DNA from: CAG-791 sp963658695
GTDB taxonomy: Bacteria > Bacillota > Clostridia > Lachnospirales > Lachnospiraceae
Length of the DNA: 12,853 nt
Assembly: GCA_963658695.1 (NCBI GenBank)
Contig: CAVKRN010000064.1
Location: forward strand, 1-12,853
Direction of reading: 5' to 3'
Shown: piece after piece, positions 6,080 to 12,407 of the stretch
Numbering within the stretch: the first letter of the stretch is position 1
How the letters are laid out: each line of letters begins with the position of its first letter
Notes under the pieces: model-generated
What the model was told of the DNA's origin: nothing
The model's input: the letters and a program-made list of their open reading frames with translations, nothing else
Database searches by the model: none
Translations under genes and position numbers: made by a program

Positions 6080-8384
6080 GATGTTTCTTTCTGCGGCGTT
6101 TTCTGCCGCTGTGGCTGTCATTGCCGGCGCCGGTATGACGGCCGTGCTTTTTCCCGGGCGCTTCCGGTTCTCCGCTGCGTGTCAGGTGACGAATCCGTTC
6201 TTCCTTGCCGTGGCGGCCGCGCGGCTGACCCCCGGAGCCGTTCCTCTCATCCGAATGGCCTTTCTCGCCGGATGGATTCTCCTGCGAAGTCCCTTGCTCG
6301 TGTTCTTCTTGCTGCAACTCAAAATCAATGGTTCGCGCCGTGGTATCCACGGAAGACACCACCACATTCACCTTCTGCCCAAGACCAAAGCTCTTCCCGG
6401 TGCGCTCCCCGACCAGAAGTGCTTTTTCCTCAACATATGCATAATAATCGTCCCGGAGCGACCGAACCGGGACCAGACCCTCCACGGTATTGGGAAGCTG
6501 CACGTAAATTCCCCAGCCGGTCACGCCACTGACGGTGCCGGTAAACACTTCGCTCAGATGTCCCTTCATGTACTCACACATCTTCTGCTTGTTGGTTTCC
6601 CGTTCCGCCTCATCCGCGCGCCGCTCCATATCCGAAGATTGGCGGCACACTTCCGGAAGGATGCTATCGTAATGACTCCGCCGCTTGGCGGTGAGCCTGC
6701 CTCTTTGGTACTCCTTGATGATCCTGTGAATTTGAAGATCCGGATAACGGCGGATCGGAGATGTAAAGTGGCAGTAATACCGCAGTGCCAGCCCGAAATG
6801 GCCGCCGCATGTCGTGGTATACATGGCTCGCTGCATGCTCCGCAGCGTCATAACGCTGATGGTCGCCTCCTCAGGCTTTCCCTTCAGACTCGCCAGCATT
6901 GTCTGGAGCTCCTTCGGATGAATGTCACCTTGTTTCCAGTTCAGGCGGTAACCGTAGCCCTGCACGAATTTCCGCAGATTCTGCATCTTCTCCTCGTCCG
7001 GCACGCCATGTGTTCGGTAAACAAAAGGAACGCCCAGCCAGTAAAAATGCTCCGCAACGGTTTCGTTGGCAGCGACCATGAAATTTTCAATCATCATCGT
7101 GGCTGCGTTTCGTTCATACGGAACAATCTCCGTCACGTGTCCCTCTGTATCAAGGTGGATCTTGCATTCCGGAAACTCAAAATCAATGGCACCGTCCGCC
7201 ATCCGCTTTTTGGAGAGAATGCCGGAAAGGCGAAGTGCGCGCCGCAGCATGGCCGCAATCGCGTGGGACTTTGTGATCGCCCCCCGCTTCATCCCCTGAA
7301 GGGAAAGCTGCGTCAGGATCTCGCTCTCATCTTTTGCATCAAATAACCGCATAACACCGGGATAAGAAAGCTTGGCATCTGAACGGATCACCGTTTCTAC
7401 GATGCGAGCCTCCTTGACGTTCCCCGCCTTATCCATTCGCATAATGCAGCTAAGTGCAAACCGGTCCTCCCCCGGATTCAGGGAACAGATACCGTTAGAA
7501 AGCTCATGGGGCAGCATAGGAATGACGCGGTCCACCAGATAATTGGATGTCGCCCGTTTCCCGGCCTCCCGGTCCAATGCCGAATTCTCTTTGACATACT
7601 CGGCAACGTCCGCAATGTGCACACCCAGCTCCCAGGCGGCATCCTCTTCTTTGAGCCGGCGGACCGAGATGGCGTCATCAATATCCTTGGTGTCCGGTCC
7701 GTCAATGGTTACGGTCAGCACATCCCGCCAATCCTCGCGCGTCGATTCCTCCGTCCCTTCCGGAATCACCTGCGGAATCTGCCGCACCTCCTCCATGACC
7801 TCCTCCGAAAAGCCCTGCGGAAGATTGTAGGCCCGCATAATGGACAAAATATCAACTCCCGGATCATCCATATGTCCCAGGATCTCCGTCACCTCTCCCG
7901 TCAGCGGCGGCGCGCCGAAGCGACCTCCGTGTCCGCGGGCACTTTTGCGTTTGACCAGCTCTTCCTCGCCGTAATCGGTAATGTGAGCAACGACCTTATG
8001 CCCGTTGACAGCGCCGCCGGAGCTCCCCTCCGGAATGCGCACATCCGTGGGAATTTTGCGATTGTCCGGTATCACACTGCCCTTCCGGCCGTCCCCGTAA
8101 AAGGTTCCCACAACGCTTGTCGTATTACGGGTAAGGATTGCGGTAACCTCCGCTTCCTGGCGATGGGTGGTTCCCTTCCCGCCGGTAACGGCGCCCCTGT
8201 CAAAACCGGGAAGGAGCGTAGCCTCCACAAGGTCGCCATCCAGAGCAGTCCCCGTCAGTCCCTCCGGAATAAACAGATCCTGCTCCAGGTCCGGCACCGC
8301 AACAAAACCAAAGCCCCTGGCGTTGGCACAGAAGGTCCCCTGCAAAACTACCGGTTTTGATGTTTTTTTATGAGATGAACTCAT
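6045..8384 (-). CDS. rnr: Ribonuclease R, 3'-5' exoribonuclease
   Basis: RNase R degrades structured RNA from the 3' end and works with SmpB in decay of trans-translated mRNA. The 779-aa protein has N-terminal cold-shock-type OB domains (from about residue 10) and a large RNB domain with catalytic aspartates in IDGPDTKDIDDA (Asp228, 234, 236, 237). HFTSPIRRYPDLQIH (539-553) and an S1 domain at about 609-690 follow. The last 90 residues are a basic, low-complexity tail rich in Arg, Lys, His, Gly and Ser, ending in RKRRRKKHH and a few more residues. The ATG at 8382-8384 is preceded by GAAAGGA; an in-frame ATG seven codons upstream has no ribosome binding site. The 3' end overlaps smpB by 35 nt. 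Confidence 0.96.
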   Translation of the reverse strand: MSSSHKKTSKPVVLQGTFCANARGFGFVAVPDLEQDLFIPEGLTGTALDGDLVEATLLPGFDRGAVTGGKGTTHRQEAEVTAILTRNTTSVVGTFYGDGRKGSVIPDNRKIPTDVRIPEGSSGGAVNGHKVVAHITDYGEEELVKRKSARGHGGRFGAPPLTGEVTEILGHMDDPGVDILSIMRAYNLPQGFSEEVMEEVRQIPQVIPEGTEESTREDWRDVLTVTIDGPDTKDIDDAISVRRLKEEDAAWELGVHIADVAEYVKENSALDREAGKRATSNYLVDRVIPMLPHELSNGICSLNPGEDRFALSCIMRMDKAGNVKEARIVETVIRSDAKLSYPGVMRLFDAKDESEILTQLSLQGMKRGAITKSHAIAAMLRRALRLSGILSKKRMADGAIDFEFPECKIHLDTEGHVTEIVPYERNAATMMIENFMVAANETVAEHFYWLGVPFVYRTHGVPDEEKMQNLRKFVQGYGYRLNWKQGDIHPKELQTMLASLKGKPEEATISVMTLRSMQRAMYTTTCGGHFGLALRYYCHFTSPIRRYPDLQIHRIIKEYQRGRLTAKRRSHYDSILPEVCRQSSDMERRADEAERETNKQKMCEYMKGHLSEVFTGTVSGVTGWGIYVQLPNTVEGLVPVRSLRDDYYAYVEEKALLVGERTGKSFGLGQKVNVVVSSVDTTARTIDFELQQEEHEQGTSQENPSGEKGHSDERNGSGGQPRGRHGKEERIRHLTRSGEPEAPGKKHGRHTGAGNDSHSGRKRRRKKHHAREHKTDREQ

Positions 8385-8410
8385 GTATTCCTTTCTTGCG
8401 CGCATCGCGT

Positions 8411-8438
8411 TTTATACATTGGCATAACCGTAAAACAA
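8411..8438 (-). promoter_or_regulatory. Weak candidate promoter of rnr
   Basis: TATAAA (8411-8416) is a fair -10, 16 nt from TTGTTT (8433-8438), a poor -35 that falls in the T-tract of the upstream terminator. It would start transcription about 20 nt before the rnr ATG. The main argument is that the terminator just upstream would otherwise leave rnr without transcription. Confidence 0.3.
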
Positions 8439-8465
8439 AAGCGTCCCTGGCGGCCAGGAACGCTT
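8431..8465 (-). terminator. Intrinsic terminator downstream of secG
   Basis: A 12-bp stem with one mismatch (8439-8450 with 8454-8465, loop CGG) is followed on the minus strand by TTTTGTTTT. It separates the secG transcript from rnr, although these genes are commonly neighbours in one unit in Firmicutes. Confidence 0.85.
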
Positions 8466-8680
8466 CTTTCTCGTCACATATTCTCTGCAGATGCCTGTCG
8501 AACACCCCACCTGTGTTCCGTCGCCTCATGCAATGAAACACCCTCAAAAGCTGTTCTCACTCGACCTGCGCGGCAACGCGGCGTTCTCCGGACGCTCTCC
8601 AAAACAAATCCGGTTTCGGACAGCCTCATGCCTGTTCCGAAACACCTCACAATCCAGAACAACCGCAGAACAAATCCATC
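8466..8680 (-). other. 215-nt non-coding region between secG and its terminator, with repeated motifs
   Basis: I see no ribosome binding site plus ORF combination here that looks like a gene. The stretch contains three degenerate copies of one motif in the same orientation. On the plus strand they read like GCCTCATGC..GAAACACC: 8623-8649, 8523-8546 and a shorter ATGCCTGTCGAACACC at 8491-8506. Several TGTTCTG words follow the secG stop on the minus strand, and GGATTTGTTCTG / GGATTTGTTTTG also recur. It would be a long 3' UTR of secG or could hold a small RNA. No tRNA or tmRNA signature was found. Confidence 0.35.
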
Positions 8681-8920
8681 TCAGAACAGGTTCATATTCA
8701 GAAGAACCGCGAGCACAAAGAAAATAACGCAAAGTGCAATCGTCGCCTTAACCAGATGTCCCTCTACCGAGCGTCCCTTGTTCTTGCCCCAGTATGTATC
8801 CGCTGCGCCGGCAATAGTTCCAAGTCCCTGGGACTTCCCCTCCTGCATCAGCACAATGACTGTCAGAACAATGCTGACCACAATAAGAACAATGGTTAAA
8901 ATCCAACGAATAATACTCAT
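8681..8920 (-). CDS. secG: Protein translocase subunit SecG
   Basis: SecG is the small third subunit of the SecYEG membrane channel. The 79-aa protein has two predicted membrane helices (about 4-25 and 57-76) joined by the conserved loop LMQEGKSQGLGTIAGAADTY (24-43) and WGKNKGRSVEG. This is the form seen in Clostridia. The ATG at 8918-8920 follows AGGAAG at suitable spacing. It is transcribed away from the glycosyltransferase gene at 9011, from a near-consensus promoter, with a roughly 60-nt leader that starts in a hairpin. Confidence 0.96.
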   Translation of the reverse strand: MSIIRWILTIVLIVVSIVLTVIVLMQEGKSQGLGTIAGAADTYWGKNKGRSVEGHLVKATIALCVIFFVLAVLLNMNLF

Positions 8921-8921
8921 C

Positions 8922-8948
8922 TTGACTTCCTGACCTTATTTCTATAAT
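8922..8948 (+). promoter_or_regulatory. Candidate promoter of the glycosyltransferase gene
   Basis: TTGACT (8922-8927, 5/6) and a perfect TATAAT (8943-8948) are separated by 15 nt, which is shorter than ideal. The -35 overlaps the secG ribosome binding site on the other strand. It would start transcription near 8955 and give a roughly 56-nt leader. Confidence 0.45.
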
Positions 8949-8962
8949 TTAATTGCTGTAAC

Positions 8963-8982
8963 TGTATGCAGTCTCGCATACA
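8963..8982. repeat. 7-bp palindrome in the secG / glycosyltransferase intergenic region
   Basis: TGTATGC (8963-8969) and GCATACA (8976-8982) are perfectly complementary around a 6-nt loop. The palindrome lies between the two divergent -10 boxes and inside both predicted 5' leaders. It could be an RNA hairpin or an operator, and I cannot tell which. Confidence 0.5.
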
Positions 8983-8988
8983 TGGCAG

Positions 8989-9017
8989 ATTATAACAAAG
9001 GACCCCTATTGTGGCAA
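8989..9017 (-). promoter_or_regulatory. secG promoter
   Basis: A perfect -10 TATAAT (8989-8994) lies 17 nt from TTGCCA (9012-9017, 5/6). The -35 lies within the first codons of the divergent gene that starts at 9011. Transcription should begin near 8982, at the edge of a 7-bp hairpin. Confidence 0.82.
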
Positions 9018-10726
9018 GCAAAAAACAAACCCTCTCATCCATCGCAACCGCCCTGATCATCGCCTTTTTCCTGATGCTGTTCCTGACCCGTTCCTCGTTT
9101 CTGTATCCATACAACAACTGGGACGATTCCAACAGCTATTTTTCCATGGGCAAGTCCATGTTTCACGGCACGCTGATCTACCGTGACCTTTTTGATCAGA
9201 AGGGACCGTATCTGTATTTTATCTACGGTCTGTGCTCGCTGTTATCGCGAACCACCTTTTACGGCGTATTCGTCATGGAAGTAATCTGGGCTGCGGCAGA
9301 CCTGTTGCTGATTGACAAAGTTCTGCGGATTTACTGCAGCAAAAAGGTTTCTCATTTTCTTTCGCCGCTGCTTCTGACCTGTATGTTCGCGTCCAAAAGC
9401 TTTTACTGGGGCGGCTGTGCCGAGGAGCTGTGTCTGCCGTTTCTGCTCTACCCGTTGTATATACTGCTGAGCCGCCTGCAACGATACTCCTGTAAAAATC
9501 ATTCCGCCAAAGCCAATTCGCCAAAAGCACCTGTTTCAGAGGTCGCTTCTTCAGCGGATCAGTTCGCCGCGAATACGGTTTCCTCTTCCGGAGACAGGCT
9601 TCCGGAACGGAGCGCAGCATTTTCTCCGCAGGATATCTTTCTCGCGGGTCTTTGCTGTGGCTTCGTATTCTGCGTGAAGTTCACGCTCATGGGCTTTTTC
9701 CTCGGATTTGCACTGATCGTGATCATGACCTGCAAAAGCCTTCGGGAATTCCGGAAGTTGGCTGGGTGCTATCTTCTCGGCATTCTTCTTCCCTTTGTGC
9801 CATGGCTTCTGTATTTTGCCGCGACAGGCGGACTGGATGACTGGTACCGCGTTTATATTTACACCAACGTCTTCCTCTATTCCGATTTCGGTGCCAACTC
9901 TCACGGTGCGAGCGCCGCGCAGAAAGTCTATGACCTTGCCAAGATTCTCTACTGGCTCATCCTCGACAACATCCAGTACTATGTCTTCATTCTGCTGGGC
10001 ATGGTCTGGGCGCTGTTTCAAAAGGGCGCGTCGCTCCCCCGTCGAATCCTTCCGGTTTTACTGTTTGGCTGCACGTTCCTGTTCATCTACATTGGCGGTG
10101 CGCATCTGCCGTACTATGCACTCCCCCTAACTGCACTGGCCCTCCCCGGCGGCTGTGCCCTCGGCGAATTGATAGACCGTCTTGTTGCCTGTGTGCAGTC
10201 CCATTCATCACACCGGTGCAACCGCGAGGCCACTCTTGCCGTACATGAATGTCCCAGCTCCCCCCACCCGCACCACGGGCAAATCAGCCTTATCGTGCTG
10301 CTGGCTGTGGATGCAGCGATGTGCTTTGGCATTTTCCGGCACTTTAGCTGGAATGCGGATTACCTCGGCACCAAAAGGGAGGACGTTTTCCTCTCCGCGT
10401 TCACAGAAGACATCGAAAACGACCGGGCAGCGGGACTGGTCAGCAGCGACAACACTACACTCCTGAACATTGGCTGTCTCGACTGTGGACTGTATAACAC
10501 CGCAGATATCTATCCCACCTGCTACTGGTTCCAGACACAGACACTCCCCGGTGATGAGGTAACAAGTGAGCAGCTCTCCTATATCACCGAGGGACGAACG
10601 GATTATATCGTTGCCAGAGACACCTACCCGGATGAAATTTGGCAGCACTATGAGCTGATCGACACCTTCCACCAGGAGCTTGCGCCGCAGAGCTTTGATT
10701 ACTACCTGTTCCGAAAATACAGATAG
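9011..10726 (+). CDS. Multi-pass membrane glycosyltransferase, GT-C fold (GT39/ArnT-like)
   Basis: Proteins of this type transfer sugars from lipid-linked donors on the outer face of the membrane; the acceptor here is unknown. The 571-aa protein has an N-terminal helix (10-26). The first external loop has paired acidic residues in NNWDDSNSY (35-43) and the conserved YRDLFDQKGPYLYFIYG (57-73), typical of clostridial GT39-like proteins. Many further helices and a C-terminal soluble part (about 475-571) follow. Two low-complexity stretches (about 160-205 and 395-424, Ser/Ala- and His/Cys-rich) interrupt the membrane core. The start is GTG, chosen for AAAGGA (8997-9002) at 8 nt. It stands alone, divergent from secG and ahead of rpsT, with no terminator visible after it. 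A cell-wall or teichoic-acid glycosylation role is possible but unproven. Confidence 0.75.
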   Translation: MASKKQTLSSIATALIIAFFLMLFLTRSSFLYPYNNWDDSNSYFSMGKSMFHGTLIYRDLFDQKGPYLYFIYGLCSLLSRTTFYGVFVMEVIWAAADLLLIDKVLRIYCSKKVSHFLSPLLLTCMFASKSFYWGGCAEELCLPFLLYPLYILLSRLQRYSCKNHSAKANSPKAPVSEVASSADQFAANTVSSSGDRLPERSAAFSPQDIFLAGLCCGFVFCVKFTLMGFFLGFALIVIMTCKSLREFRKLAGCYLLGILLPFVPWLLYFAATGGLDDWYRVYIYTNVFLYSDFGANSHGASAAQKVYDLAKILYWLILDNIQYYVFILLGMVWALFQKGASLPRRILPVLLFGCTFLFIYIGGAHLPYYALPLTALALPGGCALGELIDRLVACVQSHSSHRCNREATLAVHECPSSPHPHHGQISLIVLLAVDAAMCFGIFRHFSWNADYLGTKREDVFLSAFTEDIENDRAAGLVSSDNTTLLNIGCLDCGLYNTADIYPTCYWFQTQTLPGDEVTSEQLSYITEGRTDYIVARDTYPDEIWQHYELIDTFHQELAPQSFDYYLFRKYR

Positions 10727-10742
10727 CACATTCATTTTCCGG

Positions 10743-10771
10743 TTGACATCGTGCACATGCGTCTGTAGAAT
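10743..10771 (+). promoter_or_regulatory. rpsT promoter
   Basis: A perfect TTGACA (10743-10748) lies 17 nt from TAGAAT (10766-10771, 5/6), starting 16 nt after the glycosyltransferase stop codon. The predicted start of transcription (about 10778) is just before the leader hairpin. Confidence 0.85.
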
Positions 10772-10779
10772 ATTCTGGT

Positions 10780-10818
10780 ATGCGTGCGGAGCTGTCCGTG
10801 TCCGGATTCCGCATGCAT
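10780..10818 (+). promoter_or_regulatory. Hairpin in the rpsT leader, possible autoregulatory element
   Basis: An 11-bp stem with one G-U pair (10780-10790 with 10808-10818) is capped, after a small asymmetric internal loop, by a further TCCG / CGGA stem (10795-10798 with 10803-10806). It would form at the very 5' end of a roughly 92-nt leader ahead of rpsT. The shape would suit an S20 binding site or a 5' stability element. It does not cover the ribosome binding site at 10856-10861 and has no T-run. Confidence 0.5.
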
Positions 10819-10869
10819 CGGGACCCAACTATCACACGTGTTGAATATAGGTTATGGAGGTACTGACAC

Positions 10870-11133
10870 ATGGCAAACATCAAATCTGCCAAGAAGAGAA
10901 TTCTTACCAGCGCTAAGAAGGCTGAGGCGAACAAGGCTGTAAAGACCGGCGTAAAGACCGCTGTCAAGAAGGTTCGCACCGCTGTTGAGGCCGGTGACAA
11001 GACTGCAGCAGCTGAGGCTCTTACTGCAGCTACATCTGCTATCGAGAAGGCACAGAGCAAGGGTGTATTCCACAAGAATACCGCTTCCCGCAAGGTTTCC
11101 AGACTGGCTTCTTCTGTCAGCAAGATGAACTAA
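10870..11133 (+). CDS. rpsT: Small-subunit ribosomal protein S20
   Basis: S20 is a primary 16S rRNA-binding protein of the 30S subunit. The 87-aa product has the standard start MANIKSAKKRILTS, the lysine- and alanine-rich three-helix body, and the C-terminal KGVFHKNTASRKVSRL (64-79). Its length is typical. The ATG follows GGAGGT (10856-10861) at 8 nt. It is apparently monocistronic, with its own promoter and leader hairpin. A small hairpin (11149-11161) and a very strong terminator at 11269-11308 follow. Confidence 0.98.
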   Translation: MANIKSAKKRILTSAKKAEANKAVKTGVKTAVKKVRTAVEAGDKTAAAEALTAATSAIEKAQSKGVFHKNTASRKVSRLASSVSKMN

Positions 11134-11268
11134 TAGCCATCGATTTCATCAGATCTTCTGACTTTATTTCTGTCTGGCCTTGCACCGCGGCCGGCCGGGC
11201 AGTTTCCAGAGGAGAATCGAGATGCAGGTGATTGACCGTCTCCTGCATGTTTATTGGCTCTAACACAG
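11134..11268 (+). other. rpsT downstream spacer
   Basis: This stretch lies between the rpsT stop and the main terminator. It contains a weak 5-bp hairpin TCAGA / TCTGA (11149-11161) followed by CTTTATTTC, which could be a minor terminator; a GC-rich segment with GGCCGGCC (about 11190-11197); and the possible 13-codon ORF. No separate promoter was found. Confidence 0.4.
11222..11263 (+). CDS. Possible 13-codon ORF with strong ribosome binding site before a terminator
   Basis: ATG at 11222 opens a 13-codon frame, MQVIDRLLHVYWL, ending in TAA at 11261-11263, only 5 nt before the terminator stem. AGAGGAGA (11208-11215) is an excellent ribosome binding site with about 7-nt spacing. The start codon lies inside a perfect 7-bp inverted repeat, ATGCAGG / CCTGCAT (11222-11228 and 11242-11248). 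GGAGA of the binding site (11211-11215) can alternatively pair with TCTCC (11239-11243). This arrangement resembles a leader peptide or a translationally controlled small ORF, yet no plus-strand gene follows within about 1.5 kb. It may be chance; I do not recognise the peptide. Confidence 0.35.
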   Translation: MQVIDRLLHVYWL

Positions 11269-11308
11269 GACCACCGCTTCGTTTGATCAGCGAAGCGGTG
11301 GTCTTTTT
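11269..11308 (+). terminator. Strong intrinsic terminator downstream of rpsT
   Basis: A perfect 13-bp stem (11269-11281 with 11291-11303, GACCACCGCTTCG arm) and a 9-nt loop are followed at once by five Ts (11304-11308). It ends plus-strand transcription from rpsT and from the possible small ORF. Confidence 0.95.
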
Positions 11309-11333
11309 ATGCTCTCTTGGTATCTTCTCTTGT

Positions 11334-11390
11334 CAAAACAAAACGCATCCATAAAGAGTTCCCTGTTCGGCAAAACTCCTTATGGATGCG
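11334..11390 (-). terminator. Intrinsic terminator of the COG0523 operon
   Basis: An 11-bp stem (11344-11354 with 11380-11390) is extended, past one mismatch, by GAGTT / AACTC (11356-11360 with 11374-11378). On the minus strand TTTTGTTTTG (11334-11343) follows. It ends the minus-strand transcript that comes from 11428 and faces the rpsT terminator. Confidence 0.88.
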
Positions 11391-11427
11391 ACTGCTAAAT
11401 AGCTACCTTTTTTGAATAATATTCCTC

Positions 11428-12378
11428 TTACCCGGCAAAGTTAATCACAGCATCCTGCGGCTCTTCACAAGGCTCCGCAGACAACGCATGAAGCACAATG
11501 CCCTCTCCGTCATACGGTGCGAAGTTCTCTTTGGAAACCTTCGCGGTCAGTAAAATCCACGACTTTTCAGGAATCTTATCCGCCGTGTCACACCGGCAGG
11601 CATAGCCCAGAAACTGCATATCCTCCGCACAGCACGTCATTGCCAGCCGTCCCGGAACAATATAGCCCTTCGGCATCGCATCCGGCTTGGCTACCAGCGC
11701 GCGAAACTGTACCGTCTTCCCGTCATAGCGGTCCATATGCTCCATTGCATCCAGATACCACACGCCGTAATGAATTCCCTCCAGCGCAATGACATCCTGA
11801 TTGACATCAAACGGAAGATCCTCTTCTGTCGTCAGGTCAATCTCACCTTCCTTGTCCTCGAAGATCAGCTCCGCATTCTTGCATACTGCCTTCACATTTC
11901 GCTTGTACTTGATCAGCTCTTCCTCTTCTACGTCATCGCAGCGGTTGAACATAATCAGTTCGGAATTCCGAAGCTCCTCGAACAGCAGCGAACGCATCGC
12001 CAGATTGGAAAAATAAGTCCCAAAGGTGGATGCATCAATACAGGAAATCTGCTGTTCCAGAACCCAGGCGTGCGGCAAGCGGAAATTCCGGAAATCCCAC
12101 ATGCCATTCCATTCAATGAGGACTCGGCCCGGCTGGTACTTGGCATTCAGTGCCATCAGCGCGGCCGGTGTGAAGTCCTCCGGGGAATCAATAACCGCGA
12201 CATCCGTCTTCGTCTGCTGCAGGAGCTTCTCCCCATACTCCACTTCCCCCTCCTCGCAGAGGATCAGCAGCGTGCGGTCCTTGGACTGGAAATAGGGCTG
12301 GCCGATCGTGTAACTGTAGAAGGAGGACTTTCCAGAGTCCAGAAAACCATTGATCACATATACCGGTATCTTTTCCAT
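11428..12378 (-). CDS. CobW/G3E-like P-loop GTPase fused to a YcgQ (DUF1980)-like C-terminal domain
   Basis: The 316-aa protein starts with a beta strand and the P-loop GFLDSGKSS (11-19), the G3E/COG0523 form of Walker A. VLIEWNGMWD (86-95) occupies the usual GTPase E-x-x-G region. NRCD (145-148) stands where NKxD is expected. The CxCC metal motif of typical COG0523 proteins is missing: the equivalent strand ends LILCEEGE (38-45). The C-terminal part (about 200-300) differs from CobW_C. It reads like the soluble domain of YcgQ/TIGR03943 proteins, with YDGKTVQFRALV (218-229) and the Cys pair in RLAMTCCAEDMQFLGYAC (244-261). The ATG follows GAGGT at about 12 nt. It lies 29 nt after another COG0523 gene, so a shared metal-handling role is likely. 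The function is inferred. Confidence 0.75.
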   Translation of the reverse strand: MEKIPVYVINGFLDSGKSSFYSYTIGQPYFQSKDRTLLILCEEGEVEYGEKLLQQTKTDVAVIDSPEDFTPAALMALNAKYQPGRVLIEWNGMWDFRNFRLPHAWVLEQQISCIDASTFGTYFSNLAMRSLLFEELRNSELIMFNRCDDVEEEELIKYKRNVKAVCKNAELIFEDKEGEIDLTTEEDLPFDVNQDVIALEGIHYGVWYLDAMEHMDRYDGKTVQFRALVAKPDAMPKGYIVPGRLAMTCCAEDMQFLGYACRCDTADKIPEKSWILLTAKVSKENFAPYDGEGIVLHALSAEPCEEPQDAVINFAG

Positions 12379-12407
12379 TATGCTCGTATACCTCGCTTAC
12401 CATCACA

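Noticed and set aside
6080..6121. Upstream ATG (6121) as the smpB start
   Set aside because: There is no ribosome binding site, and the extra 14 residues do not match the family N-terminus.
6048..8360. Long plus-strand open frames opposite rnr (6048-7346 and 7506-8360)
   Set aside because: Both mirror the RNase R coding sequence, and nothing in their translations suggests a real protein.
8385..8405. Upstream ATG (8405) as the rnr start
   Set aside because: It lacks a ribosome binding site, while the ATG at 8384 has GAAAGGA just upstream.
8474..8662. 62-codon minus-strand frame after secG
   Set aside because: It has no ribosome binding site, no recognisable motif and an odd composition. The stretch is better described as non-coding.
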